From positions 1-45,424 of the forward strand of contig UQWT01000008.1 of the NCBI GenBank assembly GCA_900544815.1: DNA of 45,424 bases, read 5' to 3'. The stretch's first letter is position 1. Each line of letters opens with the position of its first letter. Below the pieces are notes generated by a model that saw only the letters and a program-made list of their open reading frames with translations, did not search any database and was not told where the DNA came from. Source of the stretch: an uncultured Bacteroidales bacterium (GTDB lineage Bacteria > Bacteroidota > Bacteroidia > Bacteroidales > UBA932). Below, piece by piece: positions 1 to 8,826 of this stretch. The translations under genes and the position numbers were made by a program.

Positions 1-129
1 CCTAACAGTCCTTCAACAGACACCGTTTCTTATAAGCTGCTTTCGGCAACCGCTCTTCCGTTGATTGACAGGTCGTTTACAACTGTTTCTAATTACTCTC
101 TCTACTCTAAAACCTGCCAACGCCAATGC
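1..129. other. intergenic edge with repeat
   Basis: No gene is visible left of dapF. The stretch holds a CT-rich arm (about 90-115) and one copy of the dispersed GCYAAN hexamer repeat (116-130), which runs into the dapF stop codon. Confidence 0.6.
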
Positions 130-130
130 T
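116..130 (+). repeat. GCYAAN hexamer repeat, copy a
   Basis: Units GCCAAC and GCCAAT followed by GCT. A CT-rich arm (ACTCTCTCTACTC) precedes it. The repeat abuts the dapF stop codon (130-132 on the minus strand), so seen from dapF it begins immediately after the stop. Confidence 0.7.
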
Positions 131-1005
131 TACAAAGGAAGCTCAACATTTGTTTCAAACACAAGAGTAGCCGGGCCGGTAAGCCATACATCTGTAAAGA
201 TCTTCTCCTGTTCATTCCACACGGCATCTACAGAAAGTCTGTCGCCAAGTGCCTTAACGTTGCAGTGTAAAACAGCAACACTCTTGCCCTGTTTAAGCAT
301 CTGAGGCCTGTTGAACCTCATAAATGTGCATAATGCAGAAGCAGTTATACCTGTACCGCAGGCATATGTCTCCGCCTCTACGCCACGTTCGAATGTCCTT
401 ACTGATATCTCATTATTATATAGTGGAACCGTCATACCGCTCAGCACTGTCTCCCCCGTGCCGTAGCCGCCAAACTCAACAAAATTCACATTTGTTCCCC
501 CCTTAAAATCTTTGTGATGCCTCCAGAAATAGCCCCTTTCTGCAACCGGATAATCAGCAACTCTGCCAACAAACTCTACATAGTGAGGTGAACCTGTATT
601 CAAAAAATAGGCGCTTTCAGAATATGGTTCAAATCCCTTTATATCTATCATTTTTAGTTTTACTATCTTCCTAAATCCTTCTCTCTTGAGAATGTTTGCC
701 TCGTGAACACCATCTATTGCAATGAATTTAAAATTCTTTATTCCGCAATGGTCTGCAAAAGCAACTAAACATCTGCCACCATTACCGCACATGGTTCCCT
801 CAGGACCGTCCGAATTAAAATATCTCATCGAGAAATCGTAGCCATCCGCCTTGTCAAGCAGCATAAGCCCGTCGCTGCCAATTCCAAAACGTCTGTCACA
901 CAGCCATCTTACCTGCTCTGTTGTCAACTCTATATTGCCCTTTCTGTTATCAATTATAACAAAATCATTTCCGGCACCCTGATATTTGTAAACATGAAGT
1001 TCCAT
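130..1005 (-). CDS. dapF: diaminopimelate epimerase
   Basis: DapF interconverts LL- and meso-diaminopimelate in the cytoplasm, supplying lysine and peptidoglycan precursors. The 291-residue product starts with the family opening YKYQGAGNDFVIID. Both cysteines of the catalytic pair are present: C73 in MCGNGGRC and C216 in YACGTGIT. The length is slightly above the usual 270-280 residues and nothing is missing. It lies 83 bases downstream of lpxB on the same strand and may be the last gene of a surE-lpxB-dapF unit. Its stop codon touches a copy of the hexamer repeat. Identification rests on the two active-site motifs and is firm. Confidence 0.95.
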   Translation of the reverse strand: MELHVYKYQGAGNDFVIIDNRKGNIELTTEQVRWLCDRRFGIGSDGLMLLDKADGYDFSMRYFNSDGPEGTMCGNGGRCLVAFADHCGIKNFKFIAIDGVHEANILKREGFRKIVKLKMIDIKGFEPYSESAYFLNTGSPHYVEFVGRVADYPVAERGYFWRHHKDFKGGTNVNFVEFGGYGTGETVLSGMTVPLYNNEISVRTFERGVEAETYACGTGITASALCTFMRFNRPQMLKQGKSVAVLHCNVKALGDRLSVDAVWNEQEKIFTDVWLTGPATLVFETNVELPL

Positions 1006-1088
1006 TTGTAAATGTTTTATGTTAAAACCTATTTTTATAATTCTTAAAAATTAATTTTGAAATCTCATCCAACTTGGAGACCTTGCTT

Positions 1089-2294
1089 TTAACGCCTACA
1101 TAACGCATTATATTCATTGATCATAGTCTTGGCCACCCTTGCAGATGTGCCCCCACCGCCAAGCATCTCCGTTACCTTATTGTAGTCCGCCATCATTGCG
1201 TCTCGAGCGCCATCATCCCACAGCAATCTATTAAGTTCGCAGGCAAGATTTTCAGGTGTACACTCGTGCTGGATAAGCTCTTTAAAAATATGCTTGTCTA
1301 ATATAAGATTAGCAAGACTTATATAGTTGAGTTTAACCAAATGTTTTGCTATTTGGTACGATATTTCATTTCCGCCATACCCAACAACCTGAGGTATTTT
1401 AAAGAGAGCTGTCTCAAGACTTGCTGTCCCCGATGAGATAATTGCTGCATCTGCATAGGAGAGAACAGAGTAGGTAGCATTCTCCACAAGAGTAAAACTG
1501 CCATTAGGCAATTTGCCTTTTTTTTCTATATTCTTCCCGATAATTTCTTCATAGAATGAGCGTTCTGTTGATGGTGCGCATGCTAACGCAAACTGTACCT
1601 GTTCTCCATGATTTTGCCGATCCGAACAGAATAGCCTTATGGCATCCAACATCCTTGGCAGAAGATAACTTATCTCATTACGCCTGCTGCCGCTGAGGAG
1701 CGCCACAAGTTTTTTGTCGGGAAGCAGATTGTTATTCTTATAGAATTCCTCTTTATAACTGCCACCTTTTTCCGCTATCTCGCTTTTAAAGGCCTGAATG
1801 CTGTCTACCAACGGATTACCGTTGTATATTGCATCTATTCCATGTTTTTTAAAGTACTCTATCTCAAAAGGGAATATGATGAAAAGCCTGTCTACATATC
1901 TCTTAAGCAGCTTTATTCTGCTCTCTTTCCAAGCCCAGACTTTTGGTGCAATGTAGTAGAACACAGGTATATTGTGAGCCTTTGCAAATTTTGCCATCTT
2001 AAGATTGAAGCCGGGGTAATCTATGAGAATAAGCAGATCAGGCCGGTTCTCAAGAAGGTCTTTTTCGCACAGGGCAAAATTGCGACTTATCTTTCTAAGG
2101 TTTGCAAGTACCTCTACAAACCCCATTACCGCACTATCTTTGTAATGCTTTACCAGCACTCCTCCGGCTTTTTGCATTAGATCTCCACCCCAGCATCTTA
2201 TCTCTGCCGAGCCATCTACCTCCTTTATCCCCTTTATAAGATTTGATCCGTGAAGATCCCCGGAAGCCTCTCCGGCTATTATATAATACCTCAT
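1089..2294 (-). CDS. lpxB: lipid-A-disaccharide synthase
   Basis: LpxB joins UDP-diacylglucosamine and lipid X to make the lipid A disaccharide at the inner face of the cytoplasmic membrane, so the host has an LPS-type outer membrane. The 401-residue protein opens with YYIIAGEASGDLHG and contains the GT-B features YYIAPKVWAWKESR (about 115-130), LLSGSRRNEI (about 199) and SSGTASLETAL (about 290), all typical of the family. The start codon lies 6 bases after the surE stop, which indicates co-transcription. Codons for LLPDK here carry the GTCGGGAAGC motif on the opposite strand (1716-1725). Confidence 0.95.
   Translation of the reverse strand: MRYYIIAGEASGDLHGSNLIKGIKEVDGSAEIRCWGGDLMQKAGGVLVKHYKDSAVMGFVEVLANLRKISRNFALCEKDLLENRPDLLILIDYPGFNLKMAKFAKAHNIPVFYYIAPKVWAWKESRIKLLKRYVDRLFIIFPFEIEYFKKHGIDAIYNGNPLVDSIQAFKSEIAEKGGSYKEEFYKNNNLLPDKKLVALLSGSRRNEISYLLPRMLDAIRLFCSDRQNHGEQVQFALACAPSTERSFYEEIIGKNIEKKGKLPNGSFTLVENATYSVLSYADAAIISSGTASLETALFKIPQVVGYGGNEISYQIAKHLVKLNYISLANLILDKHIFKELIQHECTPENLACELNRLLWDDGARDAMMADYNKVTEMLGGGGTSARVAKTMINEYNALCRR
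1716..1725 (+). repeat. GTCGGGAAGC motif, exact copy 1
   Basis: Exact 10-mer in the context TTTTGTCGGGAAGCAGA, on the strand opposite the lpxB reading direction. Confidence 0.6.
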
Positions 2295-2300
2295 ATCCCT

Positions 2301-3095
2301 TTACAAATTCCAATCACGAGACATCCTTTCCATCTCATTATAATCTGTTGTGTCTACTTTGTGCGGTACAATAGATATATATCCGTTCTGCACCACATGA
2401 TGATCACCATAGCGGGATGTTTCCGTGTCTAAAAACTCCCCTGCCATCCAGTAATATGGCTTGCCGTGCGGGTCTATCCTCCTTTCATATTCATTTATCC
2501 ACATCCCTTTGCCTTGGCTTGCAAAATGGATCCCCTTTATCTCTTCTGCCGGCATATTGGGAAAATTCACATTAAAGTAAACACCCTCGCATGGCGGATA
2601 TTGAATGAATTTTGAAATTATTGTTTCAAGGTAGTATTCAACCGGAGAGAAGTCTGCATTAGGATTATGGGTATTAATTGAAAGTCCTATAGATGGTACT
2701 CCATAGACGGTAGCCTCCGCTGCTGCCCCTAATGTGCCGGAATAGAGCGATGCTATTGATGCATTTGAACCGTGGTTTATTCCCGACACAAGGATATCGG
2801 GCTTATTATCTCTGCTGAAAACTGTGTTCATTGCCATTTTGATACAGTCGGCAGGTGTACCTGTCAGTGTGTATGTATCTATGCTGTTTCCATTGAGACC
2901 TGCTTTTCTCTCCAGGTATTCCAATCGTAACGGCCGATCCAATGTAAGGGAACTGCTTTTCCCGGATTGCGGCTCATACGGAGCAATCACTGTAACATCT
3001 CCATAGGCAGAAATAAGATCTTTTAGTACATTTATCCCTTTAGCGCGGTATCCATCGTCATTTGTGACAAGAATTTTAAGTTTTTTATTAAGCAT
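2301..3095 (-). CDS. surE: 5'/3'-nucleotidase SurE
   Basis: SurE is a metal-dependent phosphatase acting on nucleoside monophosphates. I choose the start at 3095 (protein MLNKKLKILVTNDDGY, 264 residues) because the family begins a few residues before the metal-binding ILVTNDDG motif. An earlier ATG at 3149 would only add an unrelated hydrophobic stretch. Later conserved parts are the GTPADC segment and the VSGINHGSN loop with its metal-ligand Asn. It sits 6 bases upstream of lpxB, a pairing I recall from other Bacteroidales. A weak -7-like TATCTTTA lies about 85 bases upstream on the minus strand. Confidence 0.93.
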   Translation of the reverse strand: MLNKKLKILVTNDDGYRAKGINVLKDLISAYGDVTVIAPYEPQSGKSSSLTLDRPLRLEYLERKAGLNGNSIDTYTLTGTPADCIKMAMNTVFSRDNKPDILVSGINHGSNASIASLYSGTLGAAAEATVYGVPSIGLSINTHNPNADFSPVEYYLETIISKFIQYPPCEGVYFNVNFPNMPAEEIKGIHFASQGKGMWINEYERRIDPHGKPYYWMAGEFLDTETSRYGDHHVVQNGYISIVPHKVDTTDYNEMERMSRDWNL

Positions 3096-3305
3096 TATTG
3101 AACTAATAATATTTAATCCGGTTATTAAGATGTTTTGGCAGAAACACAAAATAACCCCTTATGTTAAGCGATCGTAAAGATAGCAATAATTAAGAAGCTG
3201 CTTAAATTTTTCTCATGTATTTAAAGATACTTGTTTTTTTGCTGACTTTTTGGCAATCATAAAAGAACTTAACAAAAAATTTAACAGCATCTAAAACAAA
3301 ATATG

Positions 3306-3313
3306 TACATTTG
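3306..3313 (+). promoter_or_regulatory. gapA promoter -7 box
   Basis: TACATTTG fits the Bacteroidota -7 consensus TAnnTTTG. A TTAACA at 3281-3286 lies 19 bases upstream where the -33 element is expected. The gapA start codon follows 65 bases downstream. Confidence 0.6.
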
Positions 3314-3378
3314 CACGATTTTTGATGATTTAAAAGGGCTTAAAAAAGGATTTTTTACATTTTAAATATTTTAAAATA

Positions 3379-4383
3379 ATGAGTAAAATTAAAGTTGGTA
3401 TCAACGGTTTTGGCCGTATCGGTCGTTTGGTTTTCAGAGCCGCACAGAAAAGAGATGATATTCAGGTAGTTGCAATTAATGACCTTATAGATGTTGAATA
3501 CATGGCTTACATGCTTAAATACGATACAATGCATGGAAGATTCGACGGAACTGTTGAAGTTAAGGATGGCAAATTGGTTGTAAACGGAAATGAAATTAGA
3601 GTTACAGCTGAGAAGAACCCTGCAGATATTAATTGGGGAGCAGTTGGAGCAGAGTATGTTGTTGAGTCTACAGGTTTGTTCCTAACCAAAGAGAAAGCAG
3701 AAGCACATCTTAAAGCCGGTGCCAAGAGGGTTGTAATGTCTGCCCCTTCAAAAGATGATACACCTATGTTCGTATGCGGTGTTAACCACACTACCTACAA
3801 AGGTCAAACTATAGTTTCAAACGCTTCTTGTACTACAAACTGCTTAGCTCCGTTAGCTAAGGTTATTAATGACAAGTTTGGTATTGCAGATGGTTTGATG
3901 ACAACAGTTCATGCAACAACAGCTACACAGAAAACCGTAGACGGCCCTTCAATGAAAGACTGGAGAGGCGGCCGTGCAGCAGCAGGCAACATTATTCCTT
4001 CAAGCACAGGTGCAGCTAAGGCTGTTGGAAAAGTTATCCCTGAGTTGCTTGGCAAACTTACAGGTATGTCTTTCCGTGTTCCTACATTGGATGTTTCTGT
4101 TGTTGACCTTACAGTTAACTTAAAGACTCCTGCTACATACGATGAGATTTGTGCAGAGGTTAAACGTGCTTCAGAGAATGAGTTGAAGGGTATTCTTGGC
4201 TATACAGAGGATGCTGTTGTTTCTTCTGATTTCCTTAGTGATTCAAGAACATCTATCTTTGATGCAAAAGCAGGTATTCAGTTGACTCCTACATTTGTTA
4301 AATTGGTTTCATGGTATGACAACGAGTGGGGTTATTCAAACAAGGTTCTTGATTTGATTAAACACATGTCTACCGTTAAGTAA
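3379..4383 (+). CDS. gapA: type I glyceraldehyde-3-phosphate dehydrogenase
   Basis: GapA oxidises glyceraldehyde-3-phosphate to 1,3-bisphosphoglycerate with NAD in glycolysis. The 334-residue protein has the N-terminal Rossmann motif INGFGRIGR (8-16), the NAD-selective acidic residue in AINDL (D35), the catalytic cysteine C151 in SNASCTTNC and the C-terminal WYDNEWGYSNKV. It is monocistronic, with its own promoter upstream and a hairpin terminator 30 bases downstream. Codon use is that of a highly expressed gene. Nothing is odd about it. Confidence 0.97.
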   Translation: MSKIKVGINGFGRIGRLVFRAAQKRDDIQVVAINDLIDVEYMAYMLKYDTMHGRFDGTVEVKDGKLVVNGNEIRVTAEKNPADINWGAVGAEYVVESTGLFLTKEKAEAHLKAGAKRVVMSAPSKDDTPMFVCGVNHTTYKGQTIVSNASCTTNCLAPLAKVINDKFGIADGLMTTVHATTATQKTVDGPSMKDWRGGRAAAGNIIPSSTGAAKAVGKVIPELLGKLTGMSFRVPTLDVSVVDLTVNLKTPATYDEICAEVKRASENELKGILGYTEDAVVSSDFLSDSRTSIFDAKAGIQLTPTFVKLVSWYDNEWGYSNKVLDLIKHMSTVK

Positions 4384-4412
4384 TATTGTTGATTTATTGT
4401 TTACCTAAAAGT

Positions 4413-4442
4413 AAAGGACAGTCATAATCGGCTGTCCTTTTA
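4413..4442 (+). terminator. gapA terminator
   Basis: The 9-bp stem AAAGGACAG / CTGTCCTTT (4413-4421 with 4432-4440) is followed by a short T run. Confidence 0.75.
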
Positions 4443-4448
4443 TTGTAA

Positions 4449-4850
4449 TTATCTTAGTCTTACCTCGTTTCTTTCACTTTTTTTGATTTTTTTATAGTTA
4501 GATATTACATGTTCTGTCAGAACCATGGTGTCGCAGTTAAGCAGCTCGGCGATGACGCATTTGATTTCCAACTTTGATGTCGTCTTACGACTCACACGTG
4601 AGTACAGCTGTCTGAAAACCGAGTAGATGATACCTCGCCAATTGATGTTGCCATCGTTCAGGAAACGATAGAACATATCCTTGTGGCAGACAAACATCCG
4701 GCTCAGTGATGAGGTGGAATAATCGGCTGCATTCTTTACTGAAAAGAAAGGAAAGAGTAGCAGAAGCTGCAACACCTGAAGACAGGTGAATTTGCAGTTC
4801 TGATTCTTAACGGAACCAATGACTTTACTCTGTATCCTTATCTTGTTCAT
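4449..4850 (-). pseudogene. internally deleted IS4-type transposase
   Basis: The 133-residue reading frame joins the start of a Bacteroides IS4-type DDE transposase to what looks like its tail. Residues 1 to about 102 match the family N-terminus as I recall it (MNKIRIQSKVIGS, then LLFPFFSVKNA, MFYRFLNDGNINWR). From AELLNCD onward it resembles the C-terminal end. The catalytic DDE core, roughly 300 residues, is absent, and the join is in frame, so this is a non-autonomous deletion derivative. It occupies the space between the gapA terminator and the promoter of the next gene. A second partial copy in inverted orientation lies at the right edge (45300-45424). Family placement is from memory of the protein; I could not define the element's ends. 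Confidence 0.7.
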
Positions 4851-4946
4851 TATAGTTGATATGCCGTTTACTGCCTTACCGGCGTCATTATTTGCAAAGA
4901 ACCCTTGGAGTTCACCGTTTTTTATTTACCTTCTTCCTTTTTTTTA

Positions 4947-4954
4947 TACATTTG
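4947..4954 (+). promoter_or_regulatory. -7 box before sensor-like gene
   Basis: TACATTTG lies 21 bases before the chosen start at 4976. It argues that the longer upstream reading frame (from 4856) is not translated, since it would begin before the promoter. Confidence 0.5.
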
Positions 4955-4975
4955 CCAAAATTTATCGGGAAGAAA

Positions 4976-5758
4976 ATGGGAATAAAGAAAAAAATATCTT
5001 TGGGCTTTGTGGTGATTGGTGTTATATTGTTGTTGTCCAGTGTTATAGCGATATACGAGTTTGTAAGCATGAGAAGGTCTGTTTACAGCATTATGACAGA
5101 CAATATTGCCGGCATAAACTCTTCGCGTATTCTGCTTGAGGTAGCGGATGAGTACAACTTTACCCTTGTCAAAAGCATGGGAGTTGATACTGTTCCTGCT
5201 ATTCCGGATGTTAAGAAGGATGTAAGGTTTCCGCAATATCTTGCTCAGGTGAAGGCAAAGTTTACAACAGACTCCGAGAGGCAGATGGCAGATTCTGTGT
5301 TGCTTGCGTACACGGCGTATATTCATGTTATAAAGGATGCCGCATATATTTGGCAAGGGGATTATATGGCCAGGCGCGGTTGGTACTTTAACAATCTGTA
5401 CCCCAAATATATGACTCTTAGAGATTATATAGGTAAACTCACATTCATTACACAGAAAGCATTGTCCGATAACTCTGAATATCTTACAGACAGTTTTTAC
5501 AGGAGTATAATGCCGGGGGTTGTTGCCGTGTCAACCGGAATGATACTTATATTTTTGTTCAATTACTTTATAAATCTGTATTTTATATCTCCATTGATTA
5601 AAATATCAAAGGGAATTAAAGATTTTCTGCTTTATAGGAAAACTTATAACTATACAGACATTGGGGATGATGATCTTAGGGAACTGAGCCAGAATGTAAA
5701 GGATCTTATAGAGGCAAACAGAGAGCTTTCAAAGTCTAAACAGGAGAGTAGGGAATGA
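4976..5758 (+). CDS. membrane sensor-like four-helix protein
   Basis: I do not recognise a named family. The start at 4976 (MGIKKKISLGFVVIGV) is chosen because a promoter box lies just upstream; an earlier ATG at 4856 is in frame. The 260-residue product has an N-terminal membrane helix (about 7-29), an extracytoplasmic mostly helical segment of about 150 residues, a second membrane helix (about 172-194) and a short cytoplasmic tail resembling a HAMP-type linker. It has no kinase, GGDEF or methyl-accepting domain. This layout matches the sensor half of a histidine kinase or chemoreceptor (4HB_MCP-like). Its stop overlaps the trkH start as ATGA, so the two are translationally coupled. It could be an accessory or sensory partner of the transporter. 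Confidence 0.65.
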   Translation: MGIKKKISLGFVVIGVILLLSSVIAIYEFVSMRRSVYSIMTDNIAGINSSRILLEVADEYNFTLVKSMGVDTVPAIPDVKKDVRFPQYLAQVKAKFTTDSERQMADSVLLAYTAYIHVIKDAAYIWQGDYMARRGWYFNNLYPKYMTLRDYIGKLTFITQKALSDNSEYLTDSFYRSIMPGVVAVSTGMILIFLFNYFINLYFISPLIKISKGIKDFLLYRKTYNYTDIGDDDLRELSQNVKDLIEANRELSKSKQESRE

Positions 5759-7200
5759 ATCTAAGTGTCATAGCAAGAAATATTGGTATTGCATTGGTAT
5801 TTAATGCGATATTTATGTTCTTTGGAGTAATCACATCTGTGATTTATGATTTTGATTCCTCTTTCTCGCCTCTGCTGCTGAGTTGTGTTATAACTGCGAC
5901 TGTTGGATTTTTTCCGCTGATCTTTGTAAATAACAAGCAGGATATAAACCTTAAGGAGGGATTTACAATTGTTGTACTGGCATGGGTGTTGTCTTGCCTG
6001 TTCGGGATGTTGCCATACGTGCTTTGGGGAGGGGAGTTCTCCCTTATAAATGCCTGGTTTGAAAGTGTATCCGGGTTTACAACCACAGGTTCTACCATAC
6101 TTAATGATATTGAGGCACTTCCTCACGGACTTCTTTTCTGGCGTTCTTCAACGCATTTTATAGGCGGTTTGGGAGTAGTGGTATTTATGCTTTTGATACT
6201 GCCAAGTGCCAGTACCTTTAGAATGCGGCTCAGCAAGATGGAGATTTCTGCCCTGTCAAAGGAGAACTATCAGTTTAAAACAAAACGAACGGTAAAGGTT
6301 ATAGGATTTGTTTATATTGGAATGTGTGTAGCGGAGATAGTATCTCTGATGATTGCCGGAATGGATTTTTTTGATGCTCTCAACCACTCCTTTTCTACTG
6401 TTTCAACAGGAGGGTTCAGCACTAGGAACAACTCTATTGCGGCATTTGATTCTGTTGCAATAGAGATTGTAATTACAGTTTTCATGCTGCTTGGCGGACT
6501 GCATTTTGGTCTGCTCTACTCGAGTGTTGCAACATGCTCCTTTAAGATATTCAAATCGCCTATCATAAGGTATTATCTTGTGACTGTATTTGTCTCCATA
6601 GTGTTGGTATGCATAAACATTAAAGCTAATGGATACGCAGACGGTTGGTTAGATGCAATAAGACATGGTTCTTTTCAAGTAATTTCAATAGCCTCCACCA
6701 CAGGTTTTGCAACAACAGATACATCTGTGTGGCCGCATGCCTCTATACTTGTACTAATCTTTATGTCTCTGCAATGTGCATGCTCCGGATCTACAACCGG
6801 TGGTATAAAGGCAGACAGAATATATATATGGTGGCAGTCTGTAAAAAGGGAGGTGCAGAGAAAGCTCCATCCTCAAGCTGTTTTACCTGTAAAGGTTGGT
6901 TCTACCATAGTTGAGCCATATATGGTTGCGGATGTGAACCTCTATATTGTATTGTACCTCTTTATAATATTAGTGGTAAGCATACTTCTGTCTATGATGG
7001 GAGTTGATTTTATAGATTCGTTTACAGGTTCTGTTGCAAGTATGGGTAATGTAGGCCCCGGTTTTGGATCAATAGGATCATTGGGAAATTTCTCTGAAAT
7101 ACCTGTAATGGGGCGTCTGCTTTTCACATTTGAAATGTTGCTTGGCCGTCTGGAAATATATTCTTTGATCATAATATTCATGATAGCGAAATGGCGTTAA
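5755..7200 (+). CDS. trkH: TrkH-family potassium transporter
   Basis: TrkH is the membrane-spanning subunit of a Trk-type potassium uptake system in the cytoplasmic membrane. The 481-residue protein has many hydrophobic helices and the four pore-loop signatures: GFTTTGSTI (about 108), STGGFSTRN (about 222), STTGFATTD (about 319) and the Gly-rich loop NVGPGFGSI (about 438). The length is normal. It overlaps the upstream sensor-like gene by four bases and the downstream helicase by ten. No trkA regulator gene is visible in the window, so the cytoplasmic partner must lie elsewhere. Confidence 0.93.
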   Translation: MNLSVIARNIGIALVFNAIFMFFGVITSVIYDFDSSFSPLLLSCVITATVGFFPLIFVNNKQDINLKEGFTIVVLAWVLSCLFGMLPYVLWGGEFSLINAWFESVSGFTTTGSTILNDIEALPHGLLFWRSSTHFIGGLGVVVFMLLILPSASTFRMRLSKMEISALSKENYQFKTKRTVKVIGFVYIGMCVAEIVSLMIAGMDFFDALNHSFSTVSTGGFSTRNNSIAAFDSVAIEIVITVFMLLGGLHFGLLYSSVATCSFKIFKSPIIRYYLVTVFVSIVLVCINIKANGYADGWLDAIRHGSFQVISIASTTGFATTDTSVWPHASILVLIFMSLQCACSGSTTGGIKADRIYIWWQSVKREVQRKLHPQAVLPVKVGSTIVEPYMVADVNLYIVLYLFIILVVSILLSMMGVDFIDSFTGSVASMGNVGPGFGSIGSLGNFSEIPVMGRLLFTFEMLLGRLEIYSLIIIFMIAKWR

Positions 7201-8606
7201 GCGAGTTTTATTATAAGCGACTGTTGGAGAAGTTTAAATTTGAGCCTACAAATGGACAAAAGGAGCTATTTGAGGCTCTATCCGGTTTTATGGATGATGG
7301 AAATATCTCCAAACTGCTATTGGTAACAGGCTTTGCCGGTACCGGAAAAACATCTGCTCTCAATGCCTTTATAAGCCTGCTCAAGCAGTACAGAATGCGT
7401 TACGTGCTTTTAGCGCCAACCGGAAGGGCAGCTAAGGTATTGGCAAACTATACTGGTGCACAAGCCCAAACAATACACAAACAGATATACAGACAAAAAT
7501 CATTGGATGAAGCCGGAGGCAGTTTCTCCCTTGATTACAACAAATTTACCAACACTGTTTTCATTGTGGATGAAGCATCGCTTATAGCCCCCGGGGATGC
7601 AATGGGTACATCTATTTTCGGGAGCGGCAATCTGTTGGATGATCTTATAAATTATGTTACCGGCAACACCGGCAATAGACTCATTCTTCTTGGCGATCCG
7701 GCACAGTTGCCGCCAATAGGCTATGATCATTCACCTGCTTTAGAGGAATCTTATGTAGCCTCTTATATGCCTCTTTACAAGCACATTCATTTAACAGAGG
7801 TTGTTAGGCAGGCACAGCAGAGCGGTATCCTTTATAATGCAACGTTAATTAGAGGGCTGATAGAGGGTAACGATACGGTGTCAGACTGGCATTTCCAAAC
7901 AGATGAATTTTCAGATATAGAAAAGATTAGCGGAGGGGATCTTATACAGGCGCTATCAGACGCCATAGACAAATACGGAACAGAGGAGGTTGTTGTACTA
8001 TGCAGATCTAATAAAAGAGCAAACAGATATAATGCAGGTATAAGAGAGAGAATACTTTACAAGGATGAGACGCTCTGCCTCGACGACAGGCTTATGGTGG
8101 TAAAGAACTGCTATAAGTTTGCCGATGCACTTAAAGATGACATAGATTTTATAGCAAACGGGGATGTTGCAGTGTTGCAGCGTGTGTGGGAGCATGAGGA
8201 GAGATACGGGCTGCACTTTGCAAGTGCAGAGCTTGCTTTTCCGGATTATAACAACATAGAGATAAGATGCAAGATTGTATTGGATACACTCTCATCTGAA
8301 TCACCGTCATTAAACAGTGAGCAGCAGAAAATCCTCTTTACAGGTGTATACGAAGATTATTCATCTATATCTACAAAAAAGGAACGTCTTAAAGCTGTGA
8401 GAGAGGATCCATATTATAATGCTCTGCAGGTAAAATATGCAATGGCCATAACAGGGCACAAGTCGCAAGGCGGTCAATGGAAATGTGTCTTTATAGACAA
8501 CAACTTATGGTCCGATAACATCTCCTTGGATGACCTTAAATGGCTTTATACTGCTTTGACCCGAGGCATAGAGAAGGTATATCTTGTTAACTTTAAATCT
8601 GTCTAA
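7191..8606 (+). CDS. RecD-like ATP-dependent helicase
   Basis: A superfamily 1 helicase of the RecD/Dda type, expected to unwind DNA 5' to 3' using ATP. The 471-residue product has the Walker A motif GFAGTGKTS (47-55), the Walker B motif VFIVDEAS (about 124), a motif III-like LLGDPAQLPPIG (about 164) and the C-terminal UvrD-like AITGHKSQGGQW (about 422) and LYTALTRG (about 456). These are the standard motifs of short RecD2-like helicases common in Bacteroidales. Translation starts inside the end of trkH (ATG at 7191, trkH stop at 7198-7200). The coupling to a potassium transporter has no obvious functional reason. Confidence 0.9.
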   Translation: MALSEFYYKRLLEKFKFEPTNGQKELFEALSGFMDDGNISKLLLVTGFAGTGKTSALNAFISLLKQYRMRYVLLAPTGRAAKVLANYTGAQAQTIHKQIYRQKSLDEAGGSFSLDYNKFTNTVFIVDEASLIAPGDAMGTSIFGSGNLLDDLINYVTGNTGNRLILLGDPAQLPPIGYDHSPALEESYVASYMPLYKHIHLTEVVRQAQQSGILYNATLIRGLIEGNDTVSDWHFQTDEFSDIEKISGGDLIQALSDAIDKYGTEEVVVLCRSNKRANRYNAGIRERILYKDETLCLDDRLMVVKNCYKFADALKDDIDFIANGDVAVLQRVWEHEERYGLHFASAELAFPDYNNIEIRCKIVLDTLSSESPSLNSEQQKILFTGVYEDYSSISTKKERLKAVREDPYYNALQVKYAMAITGHKSQGGQWKCVFIDNNLWSDNISLDDLKWLYTALTRGIEKVYLVNFKSV

Positions 8607-8625
8607 ACACTATAAACTTAATTAA

Positions 8626-8642
8626 GTCCAATGCCAACGCTT
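8626..8642 (+). repeat. GCYAAN hexamer repeat, copy b
   Basis: TCCAAT, GCCAAC, then GCT. It is preceded by ACACTATAAACTTAATTAAG, which starts right after the helicase stop codon and matches the TA-rich arm at 31365-31440. Confidence 0.65.
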
Positions 8643-8676
8643 ATTTATTGTGTTTTTAAATGCAATCTAAAAATGT

Positions 8677-8684
8677 TAACTTTG
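8677..8684 (+). promoter_or_regulatory. -7 box of DPP-IV gene
   Basis: TAACTTTG fits TAnnTTTG. It lies just upstream of the hairpin element at 8691-8801, which would place that element inside the transcribed leader. Confidence 0.5.
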
Positions 8685-8690
8685 TATGTT

Positions 8691-8801
8691 TAGTAAGCGT
8701 AAAAAAATAAGTTGGTAAAGATTTAGCAGTATTTTTGAGAAAAGAAATATAGACCGAAAAGACAATTAAAGATTACCAAGTTATTTTTTTAAGATTACTT
8801 A
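8691..8801 (+). mobile_element. MITE-like hairpin element, short copy 1
   Basis: A 111-bp element with 26-27 base terminal inverted repeats. The left end reads TAGTAAGCGTAAAAAAATAA and the right end, complemented, reads TAAGTAATCTTAAAAAAATA. Except for a few single-base differences it matches the copy at 11125-11286 (opposite strand) minus a 51-base internal segment. The deletion endpoints share the direct repeat TGAG. It lies between the DPP-IV promoter box and the start codon. Confidence 0.75.
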
Positions 8802-8826
8802 GAATTGTAATTAAATAAAATGAATA

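Noticed and set aside
4856..4975. N-terminal extension of the sensor-like protein from ATG 4856
   Set aside because: The extension crosses the promoter box at 4947-4954 and lies partly next to IS remnant DNA; start 4976 fits better.
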